Positions 27,470 to 35,897 of a stretch of DNA of 64,000 nt are shown piece by piece. Positions within the stretch are counted from its first letter, which is position 1. Each line of letters begins with the position of its first letter. This DNA is from Streptomyces luteogriseus (GTDB lineage: Bacteria > Actinomycetota > Actinomycetes > Streptomycetales > Streptomycetaceae), in assembly GCF_014205055.1 (NCBI RefSeq), contig NZ_JACHMS010000001.1, positions 2,046,001 to 2,110,000 on the forward strand, in the 5' to 3' direction. A model generated the notes under the pieces. That model did not search any database and was not told the origin of the DNA. It saw nothing but the letters and a program-made list of their open reading frames with translations. The translations under genes were made by a program, and so were the position numbers.

Positions 27470-28876
27470 TCACGCAGCGAGGGGAACAGCGAGGGGAGCA
27501 AGCCGCCCCGTACCGGCCACCGACTCCTCGTAGACCCGGCCCACATGGAGCACCGTCGCGTCGCCGAAGGGGCGCGCCATCAGCTGCATACCGATCGGCA
27601 GTCCGGCGCGGCCGTGACCGACCGGCAGGGTGAGGGCCGGGATGCCGGTGATGTTGGCCGGGGCACAGAGGCGGACGTAGCTGTCCGACACGGCCTCGGT
27701 CGTGCCATCGGCCCACTCGACGGCCTCCTGCCCCGCCTCGGCGGCGGTCATCGGCACCGTCGGCGCGGCGAGGACGTCGATTCCGTCGAACATGCGGGCC
27801 CAGACGTCTCGCATCAGGGCGCGGGCCCGCTGGGCGCGGAGGTAGTCACCCGCGGAGGTGAGTTCGCCGGCTTCCAGCAGGATGCGGACGTCCGCCGCGT
27901 ACAGGTCGGGGGTGGCCCGCAGCGACCGCTCGTGGTAAGCGGTGGCCTCGGGAACCATCAGCCCCCACTGGACGGCCTGGAGGTAACGCGCCATCGGGAT
28001 CTCGACGTCGACGAGCTCCGCCCCCAGCTCCGCGAGCCGCTCGATCGCACCGCGTACGGACTCCTCGACCTCGGGCGTGACCCGGTCGAAGTAGTGGTTT
28101 CGCGGTACGCCCACCCTCAGCCCTCGCAGGCCGTCCCCTCCCCGGAAGCGGTTCGGCACGGGGCCGGACACGCTCGCCGGGTCGCGCGGGTCGTGGCCCG
28201 CGACCGCCGCCAGCACCAGCGCGGCGTCCTGGACGGTGCGGGTGAGAGGACCCACATGGTCCAGGGACCAGGACAGCGAGGTCACGCCTGTCCGTGGGAC
28301 CAGGCCGTAGGTCGGCTTGAGGCCCACCACGCCGTTCAGGGCCGCGGGGACCCGAATGGAACCGCCCGTGTCCGTGCCCATGGCGAACGTGGCCCCGCCG
28401 GCGGCGACGGCCACCGCCGATCCGCCGCTCGACCCGCCCGCGACCCGGCCGGGGTCCCAGGCGTTGTTCGTCTGCGGAGTGATCAGGCCGTAGGCGAACT
28501 CGTGCGTGTGCGTCTTGCCCAAGAGGACGGCCCCGGCGGCGCCGAGCCGTTCGGCCACCCCGCTGTCGTGTTCCGCCAGGTGCCCCGCCCGGACGCGCGA
28601 GCTCGCCGTGGTGGGCATTCCCGCTGCGTCGATCAGGTCCTTGAGCGCCATGGGGATCCCGTGCAGCGGCCCGCGCGGTCCGCCCTCGGAGATCTCCCGT
28701 TCGGCGCGGGCCGCTGCGGCCAGGGCCGCGTCGGCCGCGACGGTGACGTAGGCGCTCAACCGTCCTTCGACGGCGGCAATTCGGGCGAGCACCGATTCGG
28801 TGAGTTCGACCGGGGACAGCTCTCGTGCGCGCACCGCACGTGAGGCTTCGGTCAGCGACAGCTCAAACGGTTGCAT
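27470..28876 (-). CDS. Amidase-signature hydrolase (AtzE/GatA type)
   Basis: The 468-residue product starts at ATG 28876 (AGGAG 8 bases upstream; MQPFELSLTEASRAV). The amidase-signature Ser-cisSer-Lys triad is visible: Lys in GIPMALKDLID (~76), the Gly/Ser-rich block AGGSSGGSAVAVAAGG (~150) and the nucleophile in GTDTGGSIRVPAA (~175). Full length for the family. It follows a GatC/AtzG-like small subunit with a 14-base overlap, so the two probably form a heteromeric amidohydrolase like AtzE-AtzG. The substrate cannot be read from sequence; aspartyl/glutamyl amide transfer is unlikely since no GatB is present. Confidence 0.92.
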   Translation of the reverse strand: MQPFELSLTEASRAVRARELSPVELTESVLARIAAVEGRLSAYVTVAADAALAAAARAEREISEGGPRGPLHGIPMALKDLIDAAGMPTTASSRVRAGHLAEHDSGVAERLGAAGAVLLGKTHTHEFAYGLITPQTNNAWDPGRVAGGSSGGSAVAVAAGGATFAMGTDTGGSIRVPAALNGVVGLKPTYGLVPRTGVTSLSWSLDHVGPLTRTVQDAALVLAAVAGHDPRDPASVSGPVPNRFRGGDGLRGLRVGVPRNHYFDRVTPEVEESVRGAIERLAELGAELVDVEIPMARYLQAVQWGLMVPEATAYHERSLRATPDLYAADVRILLEAGELTSAGDYLRAQRARALMRDVWARMFDGIDVLAAPTVPMTAAEAGQEAVEWADGTTEAVSDSYVRLCAPANITGIPALTLPVGHGRAGLPIGMQLMARPFGDATVLHVGRVYEESVAGTGRLAPLAVPLAA

Positions 28877-29069
28877 CGGCGTTCTCCTGTCCGGCCCGGA
28901 AGGAGGACGCGGGAGGGGTCTCACCGAAATCGAGTTCGCGCAACGCGCTGATCACGGAGTGGATGTGGTTGGCCGTCATGGCCACTCCGTCCAGTCGGCC
29001 GTCCTCGAGGGGGAGCCCCGCCCGCAGCGCCCCTCGGGCTGCCTCGTGGGGGGTGAGTTCACTGGTCAT
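28863..29069 (-). CDS. AtzG-like small amidase subunit
   Basis: A 68-residue product starting at ATG 29069 with AAGGA upstream. It is helical (ANHIHSVISALRELDFGETPPASSFRAG) and has the GatC/AtzG-like ending where a short Pro-Pro-x-S-S-F segment wraps the partner amidase. It overlaps the amidase start by 14 bases, the usual arrangement for a coupled small subunit. AtzG stabilises AtzE in the cyanuric-acid/biuret pathway; the substrate here is unknown. Confidence 0.7.
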   Translation of the reverse strand: MTSELTPHEAARGALRAGLPLEDGRLDGVAMTANHIHSVISALRELDFGETPPASSFRAGQENADATV

Positions 29070-29129
29070 GGCGTCCTTCTGGATCTGTGCGGTACGACGG
29101 GCCGGAGCCGGTCCGCCCTCCGGACCCCC

Positions 29130-29200
29130 GTAAAAGCGAAGCGTTTGCTTTAGTGGATCGTAGGACCTACGGTGGCTTAAGGCAAACGAATTGCTTTTAC
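29130..29200. promoter_or_regulatory. 71-bp imperfect palindrome with two inverted operator copies
   Basis: Sites 29130-29153 (GTAAAAGCGAAGCGTTTGCT...) and 29176-29200 (on the other strand GTAAAAGCAATTCGTTTGCC...) are near-identical and inverted. They are centred on a 13-base palindrome at 29159-29171 (CGTAGGACCTACG). The whole region is symmetrical about 29165 and lies between the divergent AtzG/amidase operon and the metallo-hydrolase gene. A third related site is at the tetR promoter (27400-27423), so the TetR protein is the likely ligand. Confidence 0.75.
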
Positions 29201-29340
29201 GGCGCGGAGGGTCGGCCGGCACCGAACACCGCCCCCGACACCCACTCCGGCCCGGCACGAGCACCCGCGCATCCACCTCACCGGACACACCGCTCCGGAC
29301 ACCTCCGCCCTCGCCACCCACAACAGACAGGGAAGTCGCC

Positions 29341-30279
29341 GTGTTCACCTCATCGCAGACGACCGAGTCCACCACCACTGCCCCCGCCTCTGTGTGGACG
29401 GTGGGCGACCACACGGTCCGGCGCATCGACGAAGTGGTCCTGCCCGCCCGGACCGGTGCGTGGCTGCTCCCCGGGGTAACCACCGACCTCGTGAGCCGGA
29501 CTCCCTGGCTGAGCCCTGAATTCGCCGACGGACAAGGCCTCCTGCGCCTGGCGAGTCACAGCTTCGCCGTCGAGGTGGACGGCACGCGGGTGCTGGTCGA
29601 CACCGGCATCGGCAACGGTAAGCAGCGTGCCCACCCTGCCTGGCACAACCTGGACAGCGACTACGAAGCACGGCTACGGGCGGCGGGCTTCGCGCCGGAA
29701 AGCGTAGACGTCGTGATCCTCACCCACCTCCACGCCGACCACGTGGGGTGGAACACGCGTTCCGAGGGCGACACCTGGGTGCCCACCTTCCCGAACGCGC
29801 GCTATCTCGCCTCGCGCACCGAGTGGGACTACTGGGCGGGCGTCGAGATGGAGGAGTCTCGCCGGCAGATGTTCCGGGACTCGGTCCATCCCGTCCGGGA
29901 GGCAGGTCTGTTCGACCTCGTCGATGTCGCGGACGAGGGCACGGACGTCGCGCCGGGCATCCGTCTGCTGCCCACCCCAGGCCACACACCGGGGCAGGTG
30001 GCGGTGGAACTGAGCAGCCGCGGCGAGAGCGCGCTGGTCACCGGCGACAGCATCCATCATCCGGTCCAGATGGCGCATCCGGAGCTCTGCAGTTGCGTGG
30101 ACATCGCTCCCGAACTCGCGGCCAGGACCCGGAACCAGATGCTCGACTCCCTGGCCGGTACGCCAACCCTCCTGCTGGGAAGCCACTTCCCCGCGCCGAC
30201 CGCCGGACACGTGCGACGTGAGAACGGCGGGTACCGCCTGGTCCCGGCCCCCTCAGGGGCCACACCCCTCGATGGCTGA
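29341..30279 (+). CDS. Metallo-beta-lactamase-fold hydrolase
   Basis: The 312-residue product starts at GTG 29341 with AGGGAAG 5 bases upstream; an in-frame start at 29191 would run through the operator and is unlikely. The metal motif THLHADHVG (HxHxDH) is at ~residue 124, with later ligands in LLPTPGHTPGQV, VTGDSIHH and GSHFPAPTAGH. The pattern resembles N-acyl homoserine lactonase-type and methyl-parathion-hydrolase-type MBL proteins. It is divergent from the amidase operon and shares its operator region, so both may act on the same compound (an amide and an ester or lactone). Cytoplasmic; no signal peptide. Confidence 0.9.
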   Translation: MFTSSQTTESTTTAPASVWTVGDHTVRRIDEVVLPARTGAWLLPGVTTDLVSRTPWLSPEFADGQGLLRLASHSFAVEVDGTRVLVDTGIGNGKQRAHPAWHNLDSDYEARLRAAGFAPESVDVVILTHLHADHVGWNTRSEGDTWVPTFPNARYLASRTEWDYWAGVEMEESRRQMFRDSVHPVREAGLFDLVDVADEGTDVAPGIRLLPTPGHTPGQVAVELSSRGESALVTGDSIHHPVQMAHPELCSCVDIAPELAARTRNQMLDSLAGTPTLLLGSHFPAPTAGHVRRENGGYRLVPAPSGATPLDG

Positions 30280-30407
30280 GGCGGACCTGATCGCCAGGGA
30301 CGTGCCACACACCGACTCCGCGCGGGGAGGCCCCGGGCCCGACTCCTTCACGGAGAGCTATTCGCTCCCCCGCCGCGTCCGTCAACTCACCTCGACCTGC
30401 CACAAGA

Positions 30408-30746
30408 TCAACGATCAGAGTGCTCGTGCTCGGACTCCCACCCGGGATCCGTCACGAACCGGCTCAGCCGGTAGGTGGTCGGGAGCGCCAGGCGCCCGCA
30501 CAGCGTGTCGATCCGGATCGTCGCCTCATCGATCCCTGCCTCCTGAAGGCGGCGCAACCGCCCACGCATCTCCGCCTGGTCCCGAGTCTCAACGATCACT
30601 ACCCACTGTCCCGCGTCGGGCGCGGTGCGAGCGGCAAGCCGCTGACTCTCGGCCTCTTGTCGCCGCCTTCTTCTCCCTTGTCCTGGCACCAGCCCAGACT
30701 CACCGACCGGCCTCTGGGCCGCAAGGCAACTGCGCCGAGCATGCAC
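30408..30746 (-). CDS. Small protein of unknown function, start uncertain
   Basis: The C-terminal ~65 residues look coding (GQWVVIVETRDQAEMRGR, then TLCGRLALPTTYRLSRF), with beta-alpha alternation and GC-rich third positions. The N-terminal part from ATG 30746 is basic and less convincing, and no clear ribosome-binding site decides the start; the true start may be a GTG near 30600. I do not recognise a domain family. It is convergent with the metallo-hydrolase gene. Confidence 0.5.
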   Translation of the reverse strand: MHARRSCLAAQRPVGESGLVPGQGRRRRRQEAESQRLAARTAPDAGQWVVIVETRDQAEMRGRLRRLQEAGIDEATIRIDTLCGRLALPTTYRLSRFVTDPGWESEHEHSDR

Positions 30747-30942
30747 ATCCCCGCTCGGTGATCATTTGTCGGACGCCCCCTGGCCCTGTCCGGCGCGCTC
30801 GGGAGCCGAGGGGCACCTCTCATCTCACTCCCCGCCGCCCGGCACCGGCCGTGCAGCGTGATGACAGTCATGGCAAACGTCCTTGAGGCGTGAAGGAATC
30901 GAAGCGTGAGGGGGGAGGCGGCGAGGGCCGGCGGGGCACTGC

Positions 30943-31359
30943 TCAGGCGGCGTGGTCCGCGCGGTCCCGTGCGCGGCCGCGAGCGGACGGGCCGGGTTCG
31001 TCGGGGAAGAGCCGGTGCAGGGGGCGCACGAACAGGCGGGTCAGCCACCATGCGACGGGCAGGGCCGCGACGGGCAGGACCATGCGCAGCAGTCCGGTGG
31101 CAGCACACGGCGGCGCGCACACGACCAGCAGGAGGACGCCCCCGACACTCAGGAACCAGGCCACGGCCGTCAGCGTGGAGACTGCTACCGCCACGGGTAC
31201 TCCGCCCATGCCCCAGGCACGGAGGTTCGCGTCCGCGTCGAAACTGCCCACCGAGGTGACGCCCGCGGCGACGAGGATCCAGAAGCACAGCAGCACGACG
31301 AGGGCGGTGGTCAGGAGGATCGTGGGCGGCCCGGTGACAACCGACAGCAACGTCCGCAT
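30943..31359 (-). CDS. Small integral membrane protein
   Basis: The 138-residue product starts at ATG 31359 with AGGGGGGA upstream. It has hydrophobic segments at ~10-34 (TILLTTALVVLLCFWILVAA), ~48-85 (two helices around VAVAVSTLTAVAWFLSVGG) and ~92-115 (MVLPVAALPVAWWLTRLFV), ending in a basic cytoplasmic tail. The first helix with F-W-I-L and GSFDAD after it resembles the N-terminal membrane part of YqiJ/OB-fold-type proteins, but the OB domain is absent. Function is unknown. It is divergent from the PucR-type regulator. Confidence 0.6.
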   Translation of the reverse strand: MRTLLSVVTGPPTILLTTALVVLLCFWILVAAGVTSVGSFDADANLRAWGMGGVPVAVAVSTLTAVAWFLSVGGVLLLVVCAPPCAATGLLRMVLPVAALPVAWWLTRLFVRPLHRLFPDEPGPSARGRARDRADHAA

Positions 31360-31606
31360 GCCGTCCCCCCTGTCCCGTCCGCACAACCCGTCAACCGTGC
31401 CCGGCGGCGCACCGCTCGCTCAGGGTTCCGGTGCCGGGCACCTGCCGATGTCCGGCACCGGAATCCCCCGTAGTGCTCCCCGCGACCCATGCTGCACCCC
31501 TGGCACGCATCCGCGCATTGCCGGTTCCCGGCAGCACTGTCTAGGGTCTGCATGCCGGTCAGCCGCTAAGAAGCCGTCAGCGGCGCGTCAAGAACTCGGG
31601 GGGACC

Positions 31607-32665
31607 ATGGCGGAGTTGGCGATTCCGGAGCACTATCTGGAGGGCTACGCCCAGATACTGGCCGAGGTCGCGGCCTCGGGTCGGCGCCTCACGCGGGAAG
31701 AACTCACCTCCCGCCGGGCCCTCGGAGAACAGGCGGCTGACGCCGGCCACGGACTGCGGGCCCTGGTCCACGCCCATCTGACCGCCACACGCGCCGCCTG
31801 GCCGGCCGGCCCCGCGCCGGCCGACACCGTCCTGGCCGCCGTACAGCAGGCGACAGACGCCTTCGCCGAGGGCTTCGAGCGGGCCCAGCGCCAGGCCGTA
31901 CGCCAGGAGGAGGCCGCCCGCCGCGAGTTCATCGACGACCTCCTCTACGGCCGCAGCGACCTCGGACGCCTCGCCGAACGCGCGGAACGCTTCGGCCTGC
32001 GTCTCTCACACGCCCACGCCGTCGCCGTCGCCGAGGGCCCGGCCGCCTACGAGGAGGGCGATCCCGTCCCCCGCCAGGTGGAACGCGCCCTTATCGCACG
32101 CTTCGGCGACCGCAGCATCCTGCTCACCACCAAGGACGGGCGGCTGCTGTGCGTCGCACCCGGCCCGCAGGACGAGGTCCTCGCCCACTTCGCGAAGCAG
32201 GCCCATGCCGCCACCGACGGCGGCCGGGTCGCCATCGGCCGCCCCCAGCCAGGCCCCGGCGGGGTCGTCCACTCCTACGAGGAGGCACTCAACACCCTGG
32301 AACTCGCCGAGCGCCTGGAACTGGACGACCCGGTACTGCGGGCCGCCGACCTGCTCGTCTACCCCGTCCTCACCCGCGACCGGCAGGCCATGGCAGACCT
32401 CGTCCTCGACACCCTCGGCCCGCTCACCACGGCCCGCGGCGGCGCCCAGCCCCTCCTGGACACCCTCACCGCCTACTTCGACTCGGGTTGTGTGGCAGCG
32501 CAGGCGGCCCGCCGCCTGACCCTGAGCGTGCGGGCCCTGACCTACCGGCTGGAACGCATTCACAAGCTGACCGGCGCCAACCCGGCCGATCCGGCCCACC
32601 GCTACATGCTGCAGACCGCGGTGATCGGAGCACGGCTGCTGGACTGGCCGGCCAAGGAGCTCTGA
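31607..32665 (+). CDS. PucR-type transcriptional regulator
   Basis: The 352-residue product starts at ATG 31607 with a G-rich ribosome-binding site. Residues ~1-130 form a helical N-terminal domain (RsbT co-antagonist-like, LTREELTSRRALGEQAADAG). Residues ~135-260 form a GGDEF-like CdaR/PucR middle domain (GRVAIGRPQPGPGGVVHSYEEA). The C-terminus (~285-350) is the PucR helix-turn-helix with LLDTLTAYFDSGCVAAQAARRL and HRYMLQTAV. Such regulators respond to metabolites or stress and often control neighbouring genes. No palindrome near its start was recognised. Confidence 0.9.
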   Translation: MAELAIPEHYLEGYAQILAEVAASGRRLTREELTSRRALGEQAADAGHGLRALVHAHLTATRAAWPAGPAPADTVLAAVQQATDAFAEGFERAQRQAVRQEEAARREFIDDLLYGRSDLGRLAERAERFGLRLSHAHAVAVAEGPAAYEEGDPVPRQVERALIARFGDRSILLTTKDGRLLCVAPGPQDEVLAHFAKQAHAATDGGRVAIGRPQPGPGGVVHSYEEALNTLELAERLELDDPVLRAADLLVYPVLTRDRQAMADLVLDTLGPLTTARGGAQPLLDTLTAYFDSGCVAAQAARRLTLSVRALTYRLERIHKLTGANPADPAHRYMLQTAVIGARLLDWPAKEL

Positions 32666-32765
32666 CGGGCCCCGGACGACGTCAGGTGCGCGCCAGTTCG
32701 GCAGCGCCGGAAGAGACGTTGAACCTGAGCGCGCCGCCCCCTTCCCCCGACGGGGAGACCGTGAC

Positions 32766-33152
32766 GTGCTACTCGGCTACGCCGTGGACGGCATCGGCGG
32801 GTTCGACATCGAACCCGTCCACGCGGACGAGGTCTACCAAGAAGACCTGTGGACGAGTGGTTCAGGCCTTACACCGCCCGGCTACGTGCGCGACATGCTC
32901 CTTCCCGCCCGAGCCACGGGTGCGGCCGAGGCCGGCCGCGAGGTCCCGTGCCTGGTCACGGTGGTACACGCGGCGCTCGCCCGGCCCGGCCGCAACCCGT
33001 GCCGCCTCGCCCGCACCGGGGCGGGCGAGCACCTTCGGGCGCCGCAGTACACCGACATGCCGCGCAGGGCAGGTCTACGCGTCCATCCGGCCCGGTCCGA
33101 CCTCGGCGCCCGCGCCCTGGTGGACTCGGGCGCCTTCCTCACCTCCAGGTGA
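32766..33152 (+). CDS. Hypothetical protein, 128 residues
   Basis: The GTG at 32766 has GGGGAG 8 bases upstream and third positions are GC-rich throughout, so it is probably expressed. The sequence begins LLGYAVDGIGGFDIEPVHAD and ends ARALVDSGAFLTSR; it is rich in Arg, Ala and Pro with no transmembrane segment or signal peptide. No family is recognised. It lies between the PucR-type gene and the convergent HAD gene, just outside the putative left border of the biosynthetic cluster. Confidence 0.45.
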   Translation: MLLGYAVDGIGGFDIEPVHADEVYQEDLWTSGSGLTPPGYVRDMLLPARATGAAEAGREVPCLVTVVHAALARPGRNPCRLARTGAGEHLRAPQYTDMPRRAGLRVHPARSDLGARALVDSGAFLTSR

Positions 33153-33179
33153 CCTGCCCCGGCCGGCGGTCCGCCGCGG

Positions 33180-33935
33180 TCACCCGCCTCCGCCGGTACC
33201 GGCGGCGTGCGGTGGCACGGTGGTGTGGGTCCCGTCCGGGGCGATCAACACCGCGTGCCCCACGCTGTGCAGCATGGGCAGGTCGGAGGGATGGTCGCCG
33301 TAGGCCCAGCAGTCGGCCGGGTCGATGTCGGGGTGGCGGGCGAGGAGCCGGCGCACCAGGGTGCGCTTGCCCTCGCCGATGGCCGGGGGGCCGATCAGTT
33401 CGCCGGTGAGCAGCGGCCCGCAGCGTTCGAGTCTCGCGCCGAGGGCGAACCGCGCCCCGACCGCCTCGGCGATGACGGCCAGCAGCGGCGGGAAGGTCCC
33501 GGAGACCAGGGCCACGGACGCGCCCTCGGCCCGGTGCCGGCGCAGCGCGGCCATTGTGGTGGGGAGATAGAAGCCGTCGGTCCGGCTGTGCTCCCGGTAC
33601 CACCGGCGGGCCGCGGCCTCGGCCTCCGCGGCCGGGCAGCCCCGGAAGGCCCGGTGGAAACGGCGATTGGCCTCCGCGCGGGGCAGACCGGCCAGTGCGC
33701 CGAGCAGTTCGTCGGCCCGGCGCACTCCGTCCGCGCCGTGCATCCGCGCGAAGTGGTCGCGGAGGAAGTCCGGGCCGCTCTTGCGGCCGATGAGCGTCTC
33801 GTCCACGTCGAAGAACACCAGCCGGCGGGGGCCCTCGGGGCGTGCCCGCGCAGCGGGCCGGGAGGGTGTGGGACGGGGAGGCGGCGTCGCGGGTAGCGGG
33901 GCCCGGTTGCGCCCGCTGCGGGTGTCAGTGGACAC
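33180..33935 (-). CDS. HAD-superfamily (SerB-like) phosphatase
   Basis: The 251-residue product starts at GTG 33935 after a Pro/Arg-rich leader. Motif I is FFDVDETLIG (DxDxT), motif II is VALVSGTFPP (Ser), the motif III region has GEGKRTLV (Lys) and motif IV is WAYGDHPSDLPML, all fitting the HAD-IB group of phosphoserine-phosphatase-like enzymes. Its start overlaps the stop of the upstream flavoprotein gene by 11 bases. Beside AfsA, the likely job is dephosphorylation of the butenolide phosphate made during gamma-butyrolactone signal biosynthesis. That is inferred; removal of a phosphate from a pathway intermediate is another option. Confidence 0.8.
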   Translation of the reverse strand: MSTDTRSGRNRAPLPATPPPRPTPSRPAARARPEGPRRLVFFDVDETLIGRKSGPDFLRDHFARMHGADGVRRADELLGALAGLPRAEANRRFHRAFRGCPAAEAEAAARRWYREHSRTDGFYLPTTMAALRRHRAEGASVALVSGTFPPLLAVIAEAVGARFALGARLERCGPLLTGELIGPPAIGEGKRTLVRRLLARHPDIDPADCWAYGDHPSDLPMLHSVGHAVLIAPDGTHTTVPPHAAGTGGGG

Positions 33936-35160
33936 CGGCGACCACCTCCGCCGGCGCGGAGTGCGCCATGAACCGGGGCGCGGCCGCCTGCTCGGGACGG
34001 TCTTCGAAGTCGGCGAACACCGAGTCGGCGTACAGGGCCGCCGCGGTCTCCCGGCGCACGGCCTGGTGCGCGGCCAGCACGTGGACGTCGCGCCAGGTGC
34101 GCTCGAGCGGCCCCGGGCCGCCGCATGCGTGGGTTCCGGCCGCGCGGAACAGCCGCTCGACGGCGGTGACCAGGTGCTGTGCGGCGGCCGCCGCGACCCG
34201 GCGGTTGCGGGCCACGTCCCGCTCGGCGCGGGTGCCCGAGTCGGCCCGCAGCGCCGCGTCCCCGAGCAGCAGTTCGGCGGCCTCGATGTCGTCAGCCGAC
34301 TGCGCCAGCGTCAGCTGGAGCGTGGCGCGCTCCGAGGGTCGGCCGGCTCCCCGGCGCGCGGCCCACGCGGTCCACTCCCGCAGGGCGTGACGGGCCGCCC
34401 CGAGGGCGGGCGCACACAGCAGCAGTCCCGTCCCCAGGTACGCCGGGGCGGTGTGGCAGCGGGACCGTCCGGGCCCGGGAGAGCCCGCCAGCACGTCCGA
34501 CAGCGAGCAGGTACGGCGGTCGGGGACCACCACCGGGCCGTCGAGGACCGCGGTGTGGCTGCCGGTGCCGCGCATTCCGGTGCTGCGCCACGTCTCCCGT
34601 ACGTGGATCTCGGCGGCGGGGACGGCGAAGAGCCGGCACCGGCCGCCGGGTAACCGAGGTTCGTCCGGTTCCGGGGCCGCGAGCAGCAGCCAGTCCGCGT
34701 CCGCGATCCCGCTGACGCACTCCCAGGTGCCGCTGAGCAGCCAGCCTCCGGAGCAGCGGGCGGCCGAGCCGGAGGGCCGCAGTCCGGCGGCGATCCGCAC
34801 ATCGGGCGATCGGCCCCACAGGTCGAGCTGGCCTTCGAGGGGCAGGTGGGCGGCATATCTGCCGTGGGTCGCCCACAGGGCGGCGCACCACGCGGCGGAC
34901 GCACATCCCTCGCCGACCGCCGCCACCTCGGCGAGGAGGTCGCTGAAGGTTCCCTCGGTACCGTGCCAGACCCCGGGCACGAAGTGACGGGCGAAGCCGG
35001 CGCGGGTCAGCAGCGCGACGGTCTCCGCGGACAGCCGGCCGGTGGCGTCCGCCGCCGACGCTTGTGCCGCGGCGGAGGCCACGGCGCCCGCCAGCTGTCC
35101 GCGCGCCCGCGGCGCGCCACCCTGTGCCCCCTGGCCTGTGCAGATTTGACGCCGGTTCAC
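33925..35160 (-). CDS. Acyl-CoA dehydrogenase-fold flavoprotein (group D monooxygenase-like)
   Basis: The 411-residue product begins MNRRQICTGQGAQGGAPRA. The middle domain has LLSGTWECVSGIADADWLLL, the beta-barrel signature shared by HsaA/DszC-type flavin monooxygenases and related acyl-CoA dehydrogenase-fold proteins. The C-terminal helical bundle lacks a recognisable YEGT-type catalytic Glu segment. It is therefore more likely an FADH2-dependent oxygenase or oxidase than a classical dehydrogenase. It shares a divergent promoter and the operator at 35190-35207 with an ArpA-like regulator and overlaps the HAD gene. It could tailor the signalling butyrolactone, or serve the product pathway as a second N- or C-oxygenase. 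Confidence 0.75.
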   Translation of the reverse strand: MNRRQICTGQGAQGGAPRARGQLAGAVASAAAQASAADATGRLSAETVALLTRAGFARHFVPGVWHGTEGTFSDLLAEVAAVGEGCASAAWCAALWATHGRYAAHLPLEGQLDLWGRSPDVRIAAGLRPSGSAARCSGGWLLSGTWECVSGIADADWLLLAAPEPDEPRLPGGRCRLFAVPAAEIHVRETWRSTGMRGTGSHTAVLDGPVVVPDRRTCSLSDVLAGSPGPGRSRCHTAPAYLGTGLLLCAPALGAARHALREWTAWAARRGAGRPSERATLQLTLAQSADDIEAAELLLGDAALRADSGTRAERDVARNRRVAAAAAQHLVTAVERLFRAAGTHACGGPGPLERTWRDVHVLAAHQAVRRETAAALYADSVFADFEDRPEQAAAPRFMAHSAPAEVVAGVH

Positions 35161-35189
35161 CTATCGCTCTCCTTTACTCCACGACTAGA

Positions 35190-35207
35190 ATTCGTTCGGG
35201 AACGAAT
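35190..35207. promoter_or_regulatory. 18-bp perfect operator, divergent flavoprotein/tetR promoter
   Basis: ATTCGTTC-GG-GAACGAAT is a perfect 8-bp inverted repeat around GG, centred between divergent starts at 35160 and 35259. It has exactly the design of the site at 37030-37047. It is probably the binding site of the ArpA-like regulator encoded at 35259. Confidence 0.75.
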
Positions 35208-35258
35208 CTTTCTCGGCCGGTCCTTCACCACCGGGCCGGGGTGAAGGAGGTGATCAGC

Positions 35259-35852
35259 GTGGTCAAGCAGGCGCGTGCCCTTCGGACGCACGATCGCGTC
35301 CTCGACGCCGCCGCGTACGAGTTCGCACGCTACGGCTACGTGAACGCGAACCTGCAGCGCATCGCCGACCGGATCGGGTTGACCAAGGGCGCCCTGTACG
35401 GGCACTTCTCCAGCAAGGAGAAGCTGGCCGCCGCGCTGACGGAACATCTGTCCCGGAGCGTGCGGACGCTGTTGGACGGGGCCAGGACCTCGCCCGAGCC
35501 GGCCACGAGCCGGCTGGAGGCCCTGGTGCTCGGACTCGGCAAGCTCTTCGAGACCGACCACAGGGCGCAGGCGGCCCTGCGGCTGGAGGTGGAGGCGGCT
35601 CGGGCGGCCGACACGGTGGCTCCTCTCCTGAGCGACACCCATGGCATCGCGCTCGAACTCGTGGGCGAGGTACAGCGGGGACGGCACTGGGACGAGGCAC
35701 CGCCGGCCGACGCCCTGGCCGATCTCATCGTCGCGGCGTTCTGCACCGCGCTGTGGACCGGCGCCTGCGCGGGCCCGGACCGGCCCGGGCCCAGCGTCGC
35801 CGCCATGTGGGGCGTGCTGACGCGCGCGATGGGGACACGCGCGTCAGCCTGA
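35259..35852 (+). CDS. ArpA-like TetR regulator (gamma-butyrolactone receptor or pseudo-receptor)
   Basis: I chose GTG 35259 because AAGGAGG lies 8 bases upstream. The product (~197 residues) begins VKQARALRTHDRVLDAAAYEF, the typical N-terminus of ArpA/ScbR-type receptors, with the helix-turn-helix at ~28-48 (LQRIADRIGLTKGALYGHFSSK). The C-terminal ligand domain is less conserved than in the paralogue at 37189. One of the two is expected to bind the butyrolactone and the other to be a pseudo-receptor; sequence alone does not decide which. It is divergent from the flavoprotein gene with an 18-bp palindrome between them, and convergent with afsA. Confidence 0.88.
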   Translation: MVKQARALRTHDRVLDAAAYEFARYGYVNANLQRIADRIGLTKGALYGHFSSKEKLAAALTEHLSRSVRTLLDGARTSPEPATSRLEALVLGLGKLFETDHRAQAALRLEVEAARAADTVAPLLSDTHGIALELVGEVQRGRHWDEAPPADALADLIVAAFCTALWTGACAGPDRPGPSVAAMWGVLTRAMGTRASA

Positions 35853-35897
35853 GCCCCGACGACCGTGCGGCCCGGGGTCCGGGCCGGTGGGCCGCCG

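Noticed and set aside
29191..29340. Upstream start for the metallo-hydrolase
   Set aside because: The extension overlaps an operator copy and has low-complexity sequence; GTG 29341 has a good ribosome-binding site.
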